A DNA stretch of 64,000 nt. Source: Planctomycetes bacterium ADurb.Bin069 (GTDB taxonomy: Bacteria; Planctomycetota; UBA8108; UBA8890; UBA8898). Position numbers and translations under genes: made by a program. Shown here piece after piece: positions 1-11,309 of this stretch. Below the pieces are notes generated by a model. The model saw nothing but the letters and a program-made list of their open reading frames with translations. It did not search any database and had not been told where the DNA came from. Where the stretch lies: positions 1 through 64,000 of the forward strand of contig MWEK01000018.1 of the NCBI GenBank assembly GCA_002070955.1, written 5' to 3'. Positions within the stretch are counted from its first letter, which is position 1. Each line of letters starts with the position of its first letter.

Positions 1-1
1 G

Positions 2-262
2 GCGCACGTGGTCGAGGAGGTGCTGCCGGATCTTACGTTCCGGCAGTTGGTGTTCACGGTGCCGCGGGTGCTCAGAGGCGGGTTCATGAGGGAGCGGTGG
101 CTGCTTGGGGAACTCGTACGCACGGCCTACGACGTGACGCGGCGATTCCTGACGGCGCAGTTCCCGGGCGTGAAGCGCGCCGTGCCGTACTTCGCGGGAG
201 CGGTGGAGACCTGAGGTTCGGTCGTCAATCTTCATCCGCATGCTCACGCGCTGTGCTCCGAA
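2..262 (+). pseudogene. IS91-family transposase relic
   Basis: The frame is open at the window edge and reads a segment typical of IS91-group transposases (VVEEVLPDLTFRQLVFTVP, then a LLGELVRTAYD helix). It meets an in-frame TGA at 212-214, yet the same frame continues past the stop with NLHPHAHALCSE at 227-262. HPHAH (233-247) is the HUH metal-binding motif of these rolling-circle transposases, which argues that the stop is a nonsense mutation in a former longer gene. Nothing recognisable of the catalytic C-terminal half follows; PIN-domain sequence begins within a few bases. Intact family members are roughly 350-400 residues, so this is a fragment. The N-terminal zinc-binding part, if any survives, lies outside the window. 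Confidence 0.7.
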
Positions 263-264
263 TC

Positions 265-492
265 CGCAGCCTCTGCGCTTGGCAGCCCATCGCGATGGAC
301 CGGCCGGTCGTGGAAGGGGCGTGGAAGATCCAGGACCGGTACGGCCTCGCCTTCTGGGATGGCATGATCGTGTCCGCCTCGCTGATGGTGGGATGCCGCT
401 ATCTTTTGAGCGGGGACTTCCAGGCGGGGCAGATCCTCGACGGGATTGAGGTTGTGGATCCCTTCGTTTGCTCTCCGGCCGACCTCGACTGA
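265..492 (+). pseudogene. C-terminal fragment of a PIN-domain (VapC-type) toxin
   Basis: The last ~65 residues match the C-terminal half of VapC PIN ribonucleases: RYGLAFWDGMIVSASL, then a conserved LLSGDFQAGQILDG stretch and VDPF near the end. These carry the later acidic residues of the nuclease site (the D of FWDG and the D of SGDF). The N-terminal half with the first catalytic Asp is missing; upstream sequence is IS91 relic. No ribosome-binding site precedes the internal ATG at 295. The gene is therefore almost certainly dead. The fragment lies 22 bp from the 3' end of the convergent glycosidase gene and may relate to the PIN N-terminal fragment near 5.1 kb. Confidence 0.65.
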
Positions 493-514
493 AGATGGGG
501 GCGGTCCCGCCTCC

Positions 515-4705
<4,191 letters not shown>

Positions 4706-4835
4706 GGTTGTTTCCTTTCGAGTTGCGGAAAGGCGCCAGCATACCTAAGCGGGCCTCCGGACGAAAGGGGATGCCGGGGGAAGCGATGGGACCAGACCAA
4801 GGCGCCTCGTTGCGCAGTTGCTCCGATCATCGTGA

Positions 4836-4864
4836 AATCTGATTCGTGAGCAAAAAATCAGATT
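4836..4864. promoter_or_regulatory. 9-bp perfect inverted repeat at the antitoxin start
   Basis: AATCTGATT (4836-4844) and AATCAGATT (4856-4864) are perfect 9-bp arms separated by 11 bases, in an AT-rich patch unlike the surrounding GC-rich DNA. The GTG at 4846 lies in the loop. Type II antitoxins commonly autorepress through such palindromes; that role here is inferred. If it is an operator, the downstream ATG at 4882 is the more likely start. Confidence 0.45.
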
Positions 4865-5127
4865 CCAGGTCATCGAAGAGCATGTCGGCAACCGAGGTCG
4901 CCCGCACGCTCTCGCTCGACCGGACCGAAGAAGGAGCGAGCTTTCTCATCTATCGCCATGGACGCCCCGCCTGCCTGATGGCGCCACCGGTCGCGGGAAG
5001 CCGGAAGATCTCCGAGTGTCTGGCGATCTTGAGAGGCCGGCCCGGGGTGACTCTCGACGACCGGTTCGGGCGTGACCTGCGCGAGGTCATTTCCGGAGAG
5101 GGCGTCGAGGACCGGCCTTGGGATTGA
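4846..5127 (+). CDS. Phd/YefM-like type II antitoxin
   Basis: A short protein of 93 residues from GTG 4846, or 81 from ATG 4882. The core SATEVARTLSLDR, then SFLIYRHGRPACLMAPP, matches the N-terminal DNA-binding domain of Phd/YefM-type antitoxins (a xATExxR helix, then a strand with a HGRP turn). The ATG start gives the cleaner family alignment, and the GTG lies inside an inverted repeat. The family binds and neutralises a cognate toxin and represses the operon. The 3' end overlaps by 10 bases the beginning of a PIN toxin frame, the usual antitoxin-toxin arrangement, but that toxin is cut off after about 15 codons, so the antitoxin appears orphaned. Confidence 0.6.
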   Translation: MSKKSDSRSSKSMSATEVARTLSLDRTEEGASFLIYRHGRPACLMAPPVAGSRKISECLAILRGRPGVTLDDRFGRDLREVISGEGVEDRPWD

Positions 5128-5165
5128 TCCTCGATTCCACCCTCTTCATCGGGGGCGCTACGCGG
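5118..5165 (+). pseudogene. N-terminal stub of a PIN-domain (VapC-type) toxin
   Basis: Reading from TTG 5118, which has GAGGA six bases upstream, the frame gives GLILDSTLFIGGATRR. This is the classic first strand of PIN toxins (GLILDSS-type), including the first catalytic Asp. After about 15 residues the frame runs into the 3' end of the convergent dinB gene and loses PIN similarity. The overlap with the antitoxin stop is the normal vapBC arrangement. This is the broken end of a toxin gene; its C-terminal counterpart may be the fragment at 265-492. Confidence 0.55.
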
Positions 5166-5168
5166 CGA

Positions 5169-6353
5169 TTATGGCGCCCCGGACGGGCGGAGTTCAAGGG
5201 TCCGCAGGAGAAAGGTCCGGCCCGAAAGCAGCGCGCCGCCTCCGAAGCGGTTGCGCACGGCGTCCTGCGCATCCATGAGGGCGTGGCGGGCGAGCGCCCG
5301 ATCCCCGCGGTCATCGAGCGTCGGCTGGACGGTGCCCGTGTCCGGGGCGAGCCGGTGCAGGGCGACGCGGAGTCCGCGGGGGGCCGCGGCGCGCCTTCGG
5401 GCGCGGCGATAGGCGCACAACGCCGCCTCGAACAACGTGTCATCGAGGCGTGCGCCTTCCGCCAGGCCGTGGGAAGCCGCGGCCCTGATGCCGTCTAGAT
5501 ACTCGATAGTCACCGCCGCCGTGCGGCAGACGAGGCCCAGGCGGCGGAGCGCGCGGCCCGCGTCCTCGACCAGGCTGCGGAGCCGCGCCTCCAGCACGTC
5601 GGGGTTCGTCTCGAGGCCCGCGAGGTCGGTCTGCCGGCTCACGGCGCGCGGGAACTCCGAGCGGCGGCAGGGCCCGATGTCCCGGCCGCGGCAGCGCTCG
5701 AACAGGACGAGCCCCGCCGCGCCGAATAAGTCGGCGAGCATGTGCCGCTCGAGCCCGCGCAGATCCGCCGCGAAGGCGATATTGAGCTTGCGGAGGGCGC
5801 GGGCCCGCGCGGGCCCGATGCCGGGCAGCTTTTCGATGGGGAGGCGGGCGACGAAGGCTTCCTCATCGCCGTGAGGGATCAGGCCCAGGCCGCGGGGTTT
5901 GGCGGCCTTGGCGGCGAGCGCGGCGATCATCCGGTTGGCGCCGAGCCCGGCGGACACCGTCAAGCCGGTCTGTTTCGCGATGGCCGCCTGGATGCGGCGG
6001 GCGGCGCCGGCGTGCCCGCCGTGGAGGCGTTCGGTGCCGGTCAGATCGAGGTCGGCCTCGTCGAGATACGTTTCGACGGAGGGCGCGTAGCTCCGGCAGA
6101 GCTCGAAGGCTTCCTCGGAGACCGCGCGGTAGATCTCTCCGCGGGGGGGGACGATGACGAGGCGCGGGCAGAGGCGCAGCGCCCGCGCGCAGGCCATGCC
6201 GGCGCGGATACCCGAGGCGCGGGCCTCGTAGCTCGCGGACGCCACGACTCCTCTTCCCACCGCGATGGGCCGGCCTGAAAGGCGCGGATTGCGAAGCTGC
6301 TCCACGGAGGCGAAGAACGCATCGAAATCCAGATGCAGGATCCACGGCGCCAT
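5169..6353 (-). CDS. dinB: Y-family DNA polymerase IV
   Basis: A 394-residue translesion polymerase that copies past damaged template bases with low fidelity. The palm carries the metal-binding acids: LDFDAFF (Asp9) and YLDEADLDLTG (Asp98, Glu99). KLPGIGPARARAL is the helix-hairpin-helix of the thumb, and the little-finger domain follows. The usual SxDEAFLD motif reads LDEADLDL, with Asp in place of the aromatic residue. QPTLDD near the C-terminus could be a weak beta-clamp-binding motif. The gene starts 2 bases after the stop of the upstream small gene, so the two are co-transcribed from a promoter holding a LexA box, as expected for a damage-induced polymerase. Its 3' end abuts the broken PIN toxin. 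Confidence 0.9.
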   Translation of the reverse strand: MAPWILHLDFDAFFASVEQLRNPRLSGRPIAVGRGVVASASYEARASGIRAGMACARALRLCPRLVIVPPRGEIYRAVSEEAFELCRSYAPSVETYLDEADLDLTGTERLHGGHAGAARRIQAAIAKQTGLTVSAGLGANRMIAALAAKAAKPRGLGLIPHGDEEAFVARLPIEKLPGIGPARARALRKLNIAFAADLRGLERHMLADLFGAAGLVLFERCRGRDIGPCRRSEFPRAVSRQTDLAGLETNPDVLEARLRSLVEDAGRALRRLGLVCRTAAVTIEYLDGIRAAASHGLAEGARLDDTLFEAALCAYRRARRRAAAPRGLRVALHRLAPDTGTVQPTLDDRGDRALARHALMDAQDAVRNRFGGGALLSGRTFLLRTLELRPSGAP

Positions 6354-6355
6354 GC

Positions 6356-6613
6356 CTAGGCCTCGTTGAGCAGGCTTTCCAGGCGCCAGAAAGGCTCGCC
6401 CTCGGTGTAGGCCAACTGGAAAATCTCGCCCGTGTGGACCGTCACCGAAAAGCCGTGGCGGGGCGGCGAGAGGGAGCGGTCCACCCAGCGGCAGTTGATC
6501 CGCCGGACGCGGTAACGGCGCGAGCCGCGCCGGAAGCTCACCGGCCGGAAGCCCTCGGGCGCAAAGGAAACCCAGGTCCGCGCCAGCACCTCGTTGAGCA
6601 TCTCTTCGTACAT
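6356..6613 (-). CDS. DUF6504-like small protein upstream of dinB
   Basis: An 85-residue basic protein rich in Arg and Trp (FRRGSRRYRVRRINCRWVD, then a TGEIFQLAY strand and FWRLESLL). The pattern resembles DUF6504-type proteins, which are often encoded beside Y-family polymerases in SOS cassettes; no biochemical role is established. The start has GAGGA six bases upstream. It is the first gene of a two-gene operon with dinB (2-base gap) behind a LexA-box promoter, so a damage-response accessory role is a reasonable inference. Confidence 0.65.
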   Translation of the reverse strand: MYEEMLNEVLARTWVSFAPEGFRPVSFRRGSRRYRVRRINCRWVDRSLSPPRHGFSVTVHTGEIFQLAYTEGEPFWRLESLLNEA

Positions 6614-6644
6614 GCCGAATCCTCGTGGCGAGGCGGCACGCGCC

Positions 6645-6672
6645 AGTATAGCAAACGTACGTTCGCCGTCAA
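6645..6672 (-). promoter_or_regulatory. SOS promoter of the DUF6504-dinB operon
   Basis: On the minus strand, TTGACG (6672-6667) and TATACT (6650-6645) are separated by exactly 16 bases. The spacer is filled by a LexA-like palindrome. The predicted start of transcription is near 6638, about 25 bases before the ATG, leaving room for the GAGGA ribosome-binding site. Confidence 0.75.
6652..6665 (-). promoter_or_regulatory. LexA box (Gram-positive type)
   Basis: The minus strand reads CGAACGTACGTTTG, with a perfect AACGTACGTT core. It fits the CGAAC-N4-GTTYG consensus known for Bacillus and actinobacterial LexA. It lies between the -35 and -10 boxes of the dinB operon, where repressor binding would block RNA polymerase. 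A lexA gene lies 3 kb away. Confidence 0.7.
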
Positions 6673-6700
6673 GCGTTCCGGACGCGGTCCGGCGGGCGGG

Positions 6701-7984
6701 CTAGGATCCGCACTGCTCCGCGCAGTCGACGCGGTCGGGCGTCTCATCGACGCCGAGGTTCTCGAAGGGCGGCGGCGGCGGCGGCCCCGCGGCGAAGAGA
6801 TAGCCCAGCAGATAGATCGCATCGGCGATGTCGACCTTTTCGCTGTCGTTGGCGTTGAGCGCATCGAGGCACTTGGCGTGGGCTCCGCCGAAGAGATAGG
6901 CGAGGATCGCGATGGCGTCGGCGATGTCGTGCTTGTTGTCGCAGTTCGCATCGCCGCGCCGAAAGGTGGCCCCCGCGGTGCACGTGTAGGCATCGGCGAG
7001 GACGGCCGAGCCACCCGCCGTCGTGACCCGGATGGCGCGCCCGCCGGTTTGGCCTTGGCAGGCGGGCACGCGGCACTTGAGCTGCGTCGCGCCGAGGACT
7101 TCGACCTCGGTCGCGTTCTCGTCTCCGCACAAGACGGTCGTATCGCCGGCGTCGGTGAAGTTCGTTCCCGTGATGGTGACGACGGCGTTGCCGGGGCCGG
7201 CGGAGGGGGCGACCGACGCGATCGTCGGCGGCTCGACGTAGGTGAAGGCGTTGTCGAGCGCAGCGCTGCCGAGGGTGTTGGTCGCGACGACGGCGACGGC
7301 GCCCGCGGCGTGGGCTGGGGCGATGCCGGCGATCGCCGCGGTGTCGACGAAAACGGGATCGCCGAGCGGCGCGCCGCCGAAGGTGACGACGGTGTCGGCG
7401 GTGAAGTTCTGTCCCGTGACGGTGACCGCGGCGCCGCCGGCGACGGCGCCCCATCGCGGTGTGACCGCCGTGACGATGGGCGCCGCGACCACGGTGATCG
7501 CGCCGCTGACGAGGGCGGGGGTGACCGTTTCGCCGTCGACGGTGAAGACCGGGTCGATGACCGGGACGCCGAGGTCGGCCCGCAGCTCGATGGGGAGCGT
7601 GGTGCCCTTCGCGAGGCCGGGGGCGACGTCGAAGTAGACATCGAAGACGGCGTGATTCACGCCGGCCGGGAGGTCGATGAAGTCCCAGGGCTCGCCGAAC
7701 TCGAGGATCATGGCGGCGCCGAAGTAGTTTGCGCCGGCGATGGGGATGAACTTCTCGGCGTCGAGGACCGCGGCACCCAGTTCAATGCGCACGAAGGTCA
7801 GGCGGCCGTCGTAGGCGCCGGCAAACGAAATGCCTTGAACCGGCGCGTCGTTGTCCGCCAGGATGCGGACGCGGACTCCGGTCTGCCCCGCGGACGCGAC
7901 GGTGTTTTCGACCTTCAGCACGTTGGCCGCCGGCAGGGTTCCGGCGGACAAACACACCGCGACAATCCCAATGACGGTTCTCAT
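6701..7984 (-). CDS. Secreted protein: cohesin-like, two IPT/TIG and dockerin-like domains
   Basis: A 427-residue exported protein. Residues 1-19 form a signal peptide. Residues ~22-165 resemble a cohesin-type beta sandwich (GQTGVRVRILADNDAPVQGISF). Two IPT/TIG immunoglobulin-like domains follow: IVTAVTPRWGAVAGGAAVTV and TIASVAPSAGPGNAVVTITG, each with a GxNFT motif. The C-terminal ~75 residues hold two dockerin-like EF-hand repeats (RGDANCDNKHDIADAI and ALNANDSEKVDIADAI), each with spaced Asp/Asn calcium ligands. Cysteines in this part could form disulfides. Such architectures are common on planctomycete cell surfaces; the binding partner is unknown. A GAGGA-type site precedes the ATG. It has the same domain logic as the protein at 38780-40813. 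Confidence 0.75.
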   Translation of the reverse strand: MRTVIGIVAVCLSAGTLPAANVLKVENTVASAGQTGVRVRILADNDAPVQGISFAGAYDGRLTFVRIELGAAVLDAEKFIPIAGANYFGAAMILEFGEPWDFIDLPAGVNHAVFDVYFDVAPGLAKGTTLPIELRADLGVPVIDPVFTVDGETVTPALVSGAITVVAAPIVTAVTPRWGAVAGGAAVTVTGQNFTADTVVTFGGAPLGDPVFVDTAAIAGIAPAHAAGAVAVVATNTLGSAALDNAFTYVEPPTIASVAPSAGPGNAVVTITGTNFTDAGDTTVLCGDENATEVEVLGATQLKCRVPACQGQTGGRAIRVTTAGGSAVLADAYTCTAGATFRRGDANCDNKHDIADAIAILAYLFGGAHAKCLDALNANDSEKVDIADAIYLLGYLFAAGPPPPPPFENLGVDETPDRVDCAEQCGS

Positions 7985-8134
7985 GATGGCTGTCCTCGTT
8001 TTTTCAGCGAACTTGACGGGGCCGCCGCGGGCCGGCGCCGGCGCGCCGATCCGCCGCCCCGAGCGACGTGTAAATCACGATCAATCGTACCGAGAAGGGC
8101 GGGCAATGACAACCTTGGGGCCGCCGGACGAGAC

Positions 8135-9406
8135 TCAGGAGCGGCCGGAGCGCGGGGGGGCCGGCAGCAGGCGGATGGTGCCGTACGCCCCGTCGTAGCC
8201 GGGCGTGATGGCGGTCTCCCCGCGGCGCATGCGCCGCACGGCCTCGCCCACCGCGGCGGGTCCGGCGTCCTCGATGGCTTCGATCGGCGCGCGTCTGAGC
8301 AGTTCCAACTCGGGGCCGAGGCGTTCGATGAACCCCATGTAAGCGCGCCTGACGGCGCGGGTTCGGACGCCCGCCTCGAGCGCTTCGGCGATGATTTCCT
8401 CGAGTGGAACCAGGTGCTCGTGCGTTTGCGCGCCGGGCGGCGGGACGGTGGCGGGACGGTCGGCGAGGTCGTCCACGCGGTGCAGGACGCCCTGTGTCAT
8501 GGCCTTGCCGCAGACCGGGCAGAGGCCGCGCGCGCGGCGCGCTTGGCCCGGATGCATGCCGACGCCGCAGCGGCGATGGCCGTCGAAATAGTACTTCCCC
8601 TCTTCGGGAAAGAACTCGATGGTGCCCACGCCGCCCTTTCCCCGGGCGAGCGCGCGCCGGATCGCGGCGAATTCGGGCTTGCAGCGGAGCACGGTGCCTT
8701 CCCGTCCGAGCCTGGCGGGCGAATGCGCGTCGGAACCGGACACCAGCGTGACGCGGTCCAGGCTGCTCACGCGCCGGTTCATGGGGGGGTCGGAGGAAAG
8801 GCCGGTTTCGGCGGCGAAGACCTCCGGCGCGAGGTCGCCGAAACACTCCGCGAGGGAGTTGAAGCCGCTCCTGGCGCCGAGGAGCGAGCACCACGGCGTC
8901 CAGATGTGGGCGGGCACGAGAAAGGCCCCCGGGCCGCAGCCCAGAACGATGTCGAGGATGCGCCGGCTGTCGGCCTTGAGGGTGGGGCGGCCGTCGGCCC
9001 CGAGGTCGCCGAAGCGCGCGAGCGCCGCGTTGCAGCGCCGGGCCGAGGCGAAGCCGGGCACGGCGATGAGATGGTGGATTCTACGCGGCCTGCCCGCCGC
9101 CGCGTAGACCGCGCACACCTCGGTCGTGAGCATGAAGCGCGGATTGCCGCGGCAGGAGGGCGGCGCCGCCGCGGCCTCGGGGCATGCCGCGGAAGACGGC
9201 GAGAGAAGGCCGTGTCCGTCTTCCGTGAGTTGCGCCTCGAGTTCGGCGAGCCACTCCGGGTGGGTGAAATCCCCCGTGCCGACGATGTCCAGCCCCTTCA
9301 GGCGGGCCCAGAGGGCGATGGCGCCGGGCGTGATCCCGCGGGCGCAGGCGCGCGAGTAGCGCGAGTGCACGTGCAAATCGACGAGCAGCTCCGCGGCGGC
9401 GGTCAT
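8135..9406 (-). CDS. endoQ: Endonuclease Q-like PHP-domain DNA repair nuclease
   Basis: A 423-residue PHP-family protein. The N-terminus has LLVDLHVHSRYSRAC with the HxH metal ligands; IVGTGDFTHPEW, HHLIAVPG, VPAHIWTPW and SGSDAHSP give the other PHP metal sites. A later cysteine segment (RRCGVGMHPGQARR, then CPVCG) matches the zinc finger of EndoQ, which nicks DNA 5' of uracil, hypoxanthine and abasic sites. The length fits the EndoQ family (~400 residues); the family was formerly mislabelled as a UvrD-type helicase. It begins 6 bases after the lexA stop codon, so it is the second gene of a lexA-endoQ operon and may rise when LexA is cleaved. EndoQ is mainly known from archaea and scattered bacteria. 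Confidence 0.8.
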   Translation of the reverse strand: MTAAAELLVDLHVHSRYSRACARGITPGAIALWARLKGLDIVGTGDFTHPEWLAELEAQLTEDGHGLLSPSSAACPEAAAAPPSCRGNPRFMLTTEVCAVYAAAGRPRRIHHLIAVPGFASARRCNAALARFGDLGADGRPTLKADSRRILDIVLGCGPGAFLVPAHIWTPWCSLLGARSGFNSLAECFGDLAPEVFAAETGLSSDPPMNRRVSSLDRVTLVSGSDAHSPARLGREGTVLRCKPEFAAIRRALARGKGGVGTIEFFPEEGKYYFDGHRRCGVGMHPGQARRARGLCPVCGKAMTQGVLHRVDDLADRPATVPPPGAQTHEHLVPLEEIIAEALEAGVRTRAVRRAYMGFIERLGPELELLRRAPIEAIEDAGPAAVGEAVRRMRRGETAITPGYDGAYGTIRLLPAPPRSGRS

Positions 9407-9412
9407 GGGGTG

Positions 9413-10009
9413 TCAGCGCACCCGGAGGTCGCCGCGCAGCACGGCCACGAACTTGCCGTAGATGCGGACATCGGACCGGTCGTCGAGGACCAGGGGTGCG
9501 AAACGCGCGTTCTCGGGCTTGAGCACCACCCGGTTGCCGCCCGCGTGGACGCGCTTGAGGGTGCCGGCTCCGTCGACGAGCACCGCGGCGATCTCGCCGT
9601 TCTCGACCCGCTGCTGCCGCCGGACGATGACATAGTCCCCGTCGAGGATGCCGGCCCGGCGCATGCTGTCTCCGGCGACCTTCAGGGCGACGATCTCCCC
9701 CCGCGCCGCGAACGCCGACGGCTCAAGGAGCAGTTCTCCCAGGGGCGTTTCCTCGGGGCTTTCAATGGGAGCGCCGGCCTGGATGCGCCCGGCGATGGGA
9801 ATTCCCGGCGGGCGGAGGACGCGGTAGCGCCGGCTGCGGCCCACCTGGCTCACGTAGCCCTCGCGCGCCAGCGCGGTGAGGTGGGCGTAGACGGTGGCGG
9901 GGGAGCGCAGGCGCAGGGCCTCGCAGAGGTCGCGGACGCTGAGGCCCATGCCCTGGCGGGCCGCCTCGGTCAGGAGGTTGAGGATTTCCTTGCCTCGTTC
10001 CGTGAGCAT
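9413..10009 (-). CDS. lexA: LexA SOS repressor and autoprotease
   Basis: A 198-residue LexA. The N-terminal winged helix-turn-helix (GLSVRDLCEALRLRSPATVY) binds operator DNA. The C-terminal S24 peptidase domain has the Ala78-Gly79 cleavage bond in RIQAGAP, the catalytic Ser115 in GDSM and Lys152 in TLKRV. RecA filaments on damaged DNA trigger self-cleavage and derepression. Length and all key residues are normal. The ATG at 10009 is chosen because translation from it gives the canonical LTxRxxEIL start. It lies only ten bases below a -10 box, so the message is nearly leaderless. No LexA box is visible in its promoter. It is followed 6 bases later by endoQ. Confidence 0.95.
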   Translation of the reverse strand: MLTERGKEILNLLTEAARQGMGLSVRDLCEALRLRSPATVYAHLTALAREGYVSQVGRSRRYRVLRPPGIPIAGRIQAGAPIESPEETPLGELLLEPSAFAARGEIVALKVAGDSMRRAGILDGDYVIVRRQQRVENGEIAAVLVDGAGTLKRVHAGGNRVVLKPENARFAPLVLDDRSDVRIYGKFVAVLRGDLRVR

Positions 10010-10019
10010 GAGCGCCGGT

Positions 10020-10048
10020 ATTTTAGCCCGGCGCGGCGGCGTTGCCAA
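10020..10048 (-). promoter_or_regulatory. Promoter of lexA-endoQ
   Basis: The minus strand has TTGGCA (10048-10043), a 17-base spacer and TAAAAT (10025-10020), five of six matches in each box. The ATG of lexA is at 10009, giving a leader of only about 3-5 bases. No CGAAC-N4-GTTCG-like palindrome overlaps it, unlike the dinB promoter. Confidence 0.65.
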
Positions 10049-10081
10049 GCAAGCGTGCGCCGGCGTCCCGGGGCGGCGCCG

Positions 10082-10110
10082 TTGGCGGCGGCGGCGGCCT
10101 CGCGTATAAT
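10082..10110 (+). promoter_or_regulatory. Promoter of the AbrB-like/ABC transporter operon
   Basis: TTGGCG (10082-10087), a 17-base spacer and a perfect TATAAT (10105-10110). It faces away from the lexA promoter and lies 55 bases upstream of the ATG at 10166. Confidence 0.65.
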
Positions 10111-10165
10111 TTGGCTGGCCGGGCGCGGGCCGGCGCGGCACGAGATCGTCGTGCGGAGAATTGCC

Positions 10166-10474
10166 ATGGCAGCCATCCGCGTGCAGGTCAGGAAGGACGG
10201 GAGCATCGCGCTCCCGCGCAACGTGCTCGAGGCGCTGGGCGCCGATGTGGGCTCGTATCTCGCCGTCACGGTGGAAGAGGATCGGGCCGTCTTGTGCAAG
10301 ACGACGTTCGATCCCTTCGCCGAGGCTCAGAAAAAACCCGACCCGGACGCCTTCGAGAAGATTCTCAGGCGGCAGCGCGAAGGGCTGGATCAGGCGGAGC
10401 GCGATTTCATGCAGCGCCTGAAGGAGCCGCCGCCGGAGGTCAGGCCCGAGGACCGGCCGGAGTTCTGGGATTGA
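10166..10474 (+). CDS. AbrB/MazE/SpoVT-type DNA-binding protein, antitoxin-like
   Basis: A 102-residue protein. Residues 1-48 form the swapped-hairpin AbrB fold (RVQVRKDGSIALPRNVLEAL, then AVTVEEDRAVLCKT), which binds DNA as a dimer. The charged C-terminal tail, ending PPPEVRPEDRPEFWD, resembles tails of MazE/VapB-like antitoxins that wrap a toxin, but no toxin gene is adjacent. It starts 55 bases below a strong promoter and lies 43 bases upstream of the ABC transporter genes on the same strand, so it may be a regulator in that operon. Whether it is an orphan antitoxin or a transition-state-type regulator cannot be decided here. Confidence 0.65.
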   Translation: MAAIRVQVRKDGSIALPRNVLEALGADVGSYLAVTVEEDRAVLCKTTFDPFAEAQKKPDPDAFEKILRRQREGLDQAERDFMQRLKEPPPEVRPEDRPEFWD

Positions 10475-10517
10475 AGGCGCGGGGACCCCGGCGCGCCGCG
10501 GGGCGCGGAAATCCGAA

Positions 10518-11309
10518 ATGAAACGACAGTGGCGGATCCACGCCGGCGCGGCGCCGGCCATCGTTTTCGAGCACGTCTGGTTCGCGTACGACGCCCCCGT
10601 CGTTCTGGAGGACGTCACGTTCTCGATCTCGCGGGGGGATTTCGTGAGCATCGTCGGACCGAACGGCGGCGGCAAGACGACCCTGCTCCGCCTCGCCCTG
10701 GGCTTGATCGCGCCGCTGCGGGGAACGATCGCCGTCCTCGGCGCGGCGCCCGCCGAAGCGCGGCGGTTCGTCGGGTACGTGCCGCAGCACCAGGCCTTCG
10801 ACCCGCAGTTTCCCGTGACGGTGCTCGAGGTCACCTTGATGGGGCGTCTGGCGCCGGCGCGGCCCTTGGGACCCTACGGCCGCCGCGAGAAGGAGTTGGC
10901 CCGCGAGGCGCTCGACAAGGTGGGGCTGCTCGATGCGCGCGACCGTCCCTTCGCGACGCTGTCCGGCGGGCAGCGCCAGCGGGTTCTCATCGCCCGGGCG
11001 CTGGCATCGGCGCCGGAGCTGCTCTTGATGGACGAGCCGACGGCGAACGTGGATTCGCCGGCGCTTGGGGAGCTCTACGACCTCCTGAACGTCCTCAACC
11101 GGACCATGACCGTCGTTCTGGTGTCCCACGACCTCGGCTTCGTGTCGCGCCTGGTGCGGCGAGTCGTGTGCGTCAACCGGACGGTGACGACCCATCCGGT
11201 GAGCGAGCTTTCGGGGGCGGAATTGGAGCGCCTGTACGGAACGTCCGTGCAGATGGTGCGCCACGAAGTGCGCGGGGTCGAGGGGGGCTGCGGGTGCGGG
11301 AGTTTCTGA
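10518..11309 (+). CDS. znuC: Zinc/manganese-type ABC transporter ATP-binding protein
   Basis: A 263-residue ABC ATPase. Walker A is GPNGGGKTT, the signature is LSGGQRQR, Walker B is LLLMDEPTANVD, and the switch His is in LVSHD. It best resembles ZnuC/MntB-type ATPases that power uptake of zinc, manganese or iron with a FecCD/ZnuB-like permease. The C-terminus ends in a cysteine motif, GGCGCGSF, which could sense or bind metal. Its last 16 bases overlap the permease gene, so the two are translationally coupled. No substrate-binding lipoprotein gene lies nearby. Confidence 0.85.
   Translation: MKRQWRIHAGAAPAIVFEHVWFAYDAPVVLEDVTFSISRGDFVSIVGPNGGGKTTLLRLALGLIAPLRGTIAVLGAAPAEARRFVGYVPQHQAFDPQFPVTVLEVTLMGRLAPARPLGPYGRREKELAREALDKVGLLDARDRPFATLSGGQRQRVLIARALASAPELLLMDEPTANVDSPALGELYDLLNVLNRTMTVVLVSHDLGFVSRLVRRVVCVNRTVTTHPVSELSGAELERLYGTSVQMVRHEVRGVEGGCGCGSF

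Noticed and set aside
8077..8088. ACGATCAATCGT, a 5-bp-arm inverted repeat between endoQ and the dockerin gene
   Set aside because: Too short to distinguish from chance and no promoter boxes fit around it.
6434..10165. Long + strand open frame running into the AbrB-like gene
   Set aside because: Only the last 102 codons look like protein. The rest is antisense to dinB, the dockerin protein, endoQ and lexA.
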